Shown here in pieces: positions 51,225 through 51,818 of a DNA stretch of 51,818 nucleotides. The translations under genes were made by a program, and so were the position numbers. The stretch comes from DATCHW01 sp036508135 (GTDB taxonomy: Bacteria > Bacteroidota > Ignavibacteria > Tepidaquicellales > Tepidaquicellaceae), in assembly GCA_036508135.1 (NCBI GenBank), contig DATCHW010000066.1:1-51818 (forward strand). The letters run 5' to 3'. Positions within the stretch are counted from its first letter, which is position 1; each line of letters begins with the position of its first letter. The notes below the pieces were generated by a model. It had not been told where the DNA came from and made no database searches. It worked only from the letters and a program-made list of their open reading frames with translations.

Positions 51225-51818
51225 TTATTTGATTAATACCATTTTTTTCGAATCTGAAAATCTTTCATTTGTCGCTTCACCTGTTATTTCAATTCTGTAA
51301 AAATATGTCCCTGAGGATAGACCTGTTCCGTCGAAATCTGCTATGTATTTTCCGGTTCCCCACCTTCCGTTAACAAGTTCTTTTATTATTCTTCCTGTTA
51401 TATCATAAACTTTCAAAACTATATAACCCGGCTCCTTTAACTCATAAGGAATTTTTGTAATGGGATTAAAGGGATTTGGGTAGTTTTGCTCAAGAAAATA
51501 TCCTTTTATAAGTGATTCATCTTTTCGGATGTAAGTAAATAAAATTGTTCCGCCACCGTTGATTGTTTTAACTCCATTTCCCTGAAATGCAAATCCTGTA
51601 TTTGAATTTATGAAATCCACACTTAATAAAACACCAATTCTGAAACTTGTATCAATATCTTGAAAACCCCAATTATTACCTCCATTCGTCGTTTTCCAGA
51701 CCAACGCTCCAAGTCTTGAATTTGGCAGATCTCTATAACCATTGACACCTATCAATATATTATTGTCAATAATGCAAAACCTTGTAATACTTCGTTGTAA
51801 AGTATTTCCTCCTAAAGG
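51225..51818 (-). CDS. C-terminal part of a T9SS-exported BNR-like protein (runs off the window)
   Basis: The frame is open to the last base, so the visible 197 residues are the end of a larger protein. The internal TTG at 51755 is not a true start. Visible are two BNR-like stretches (WKTTNGGNNWGFQDIDTS; VDFINSNTGFAFQGNGVKTINGG) of the Ycf48/sortilin-like propeller kind, then a type A T9SS sorting domain (EQNYPNPFNPITKIPY, LKVYDITGRIIKEL, LSSGTYFYRIE, KKMVLIK). Same architecture as the 816-residue protein at 32.6 kb. Confidence 0.85.
   Translation of the reverse strand, partial: PLGGNTLQRSITRFCIIDNNILIGVNGYRDLPNSRLGALVWKTTNGGNNWGFQDIDTSFRIGVLLSVDFINSNTGFAFQGNGVKTINGGGTILFTYIRKDESLIKGYFLEQNYPNPFNPITKIPYELKEPGYIVLKVYDITGRIIKELVNGRWGTGKYIADFDGTGLSSGTYFYRIEITGEATNERFSDSKKMVLIK

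Noticed and set aside
51225..51755. Complete 176-residue T9SS protein
   Set aside because: The frame remains open to the window edge, so this is the C-terminal part of a longer protein.

Overview
The window reads as a chromosomal segment from an AT-rich member of the FCB group, most likely near Ignavibacteria/Chlorobi (inference). The evidence is two secreted proteins ending in the QNYPNPFNP-type T9SS sorting domain, a DUF5686 outer-membrane protein, many small lipoproteins, A-rich translation starts with few strong Shine-Dalgarno sites, and one good Bacteroidota-type TTG/TAnnTTTG promoter. No rRNA, tRNA or CRISPR array was seen.

Layout: (1) 1-437, a T-rich ~124-bp tandem repeat without genes. 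(2) 438-6499, core metabolism on +: CoA-transferase/hydrolase, queC, two tandem AI-2E-family permeases, GTP-type PEP carboxykinase. (3) 6606-15236, a sharply AT-rich accessory island. Six co-directional, tightly packed genes encode a DGQ-R/ParB-like protein, a HEPN-like protein, a HARE-HTH + PD-(D/E)XK (HrgA/COG2958-like) protein, a second PD-(D/E)XK protein, a DUF559/Vsr-like nuclease, and a nuclease-DUF2075 helicase. A small-domain gene follows, now fused to a lipoprotein alpha/beta hydrolase, and then a diverged second copy of the helicase tail plus small gene. No methyltransferase is present, and I match it to no named defence system. It is the best candidate for an undescribed system. (4) 15233-16902, a convergent AbiEi-like/Fic protein preceded by a 24-bp repeat tract that can encode an 8-residue-repeat leader peptide. 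(5) 17102-23800, small lipoproteins and secreted proteins embedded in repeats: a broken REP-associated tyrosine transposase (RAYT) surrounded by at least nine covarying ~26-bp palindromes, a second palindrome family, a pair of 61-bp direct repeats around a zinc-ribbon gene, and a 142-bp MITE-like element.

(6) 23903-28954, small genes: GIY-YIG, C_GCAxxG_C_C, DUF1579, a DnaJ-zinc-finger-like protein, an Ntn-hydrolase, queD, a lipoprotein and a single-domain response regulator. (7) 29042-41774, mostly housekeeping genes on -: pdxH, GH3, dusB, a T9SS BNR protein, DUF5686, rsmG, hppA, pth, rplY. (8) 41935-48176, a complete TetR-TolC-MFP-RND efflux operon on -. (9) 48429-51818, dihydrolipoyl dehydrogenase, a YtxH/DUF948-like envelope pair, and the C-terminal end of another T9SS-exported protein running off the window.

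Genes that work together: queC and queD (7-deazaguanine pathway, ~25 kb apart), rplY-pth (translation), the efflux operon, and probably the whole 6.6-13.6 kb nuclease/helicase operon.
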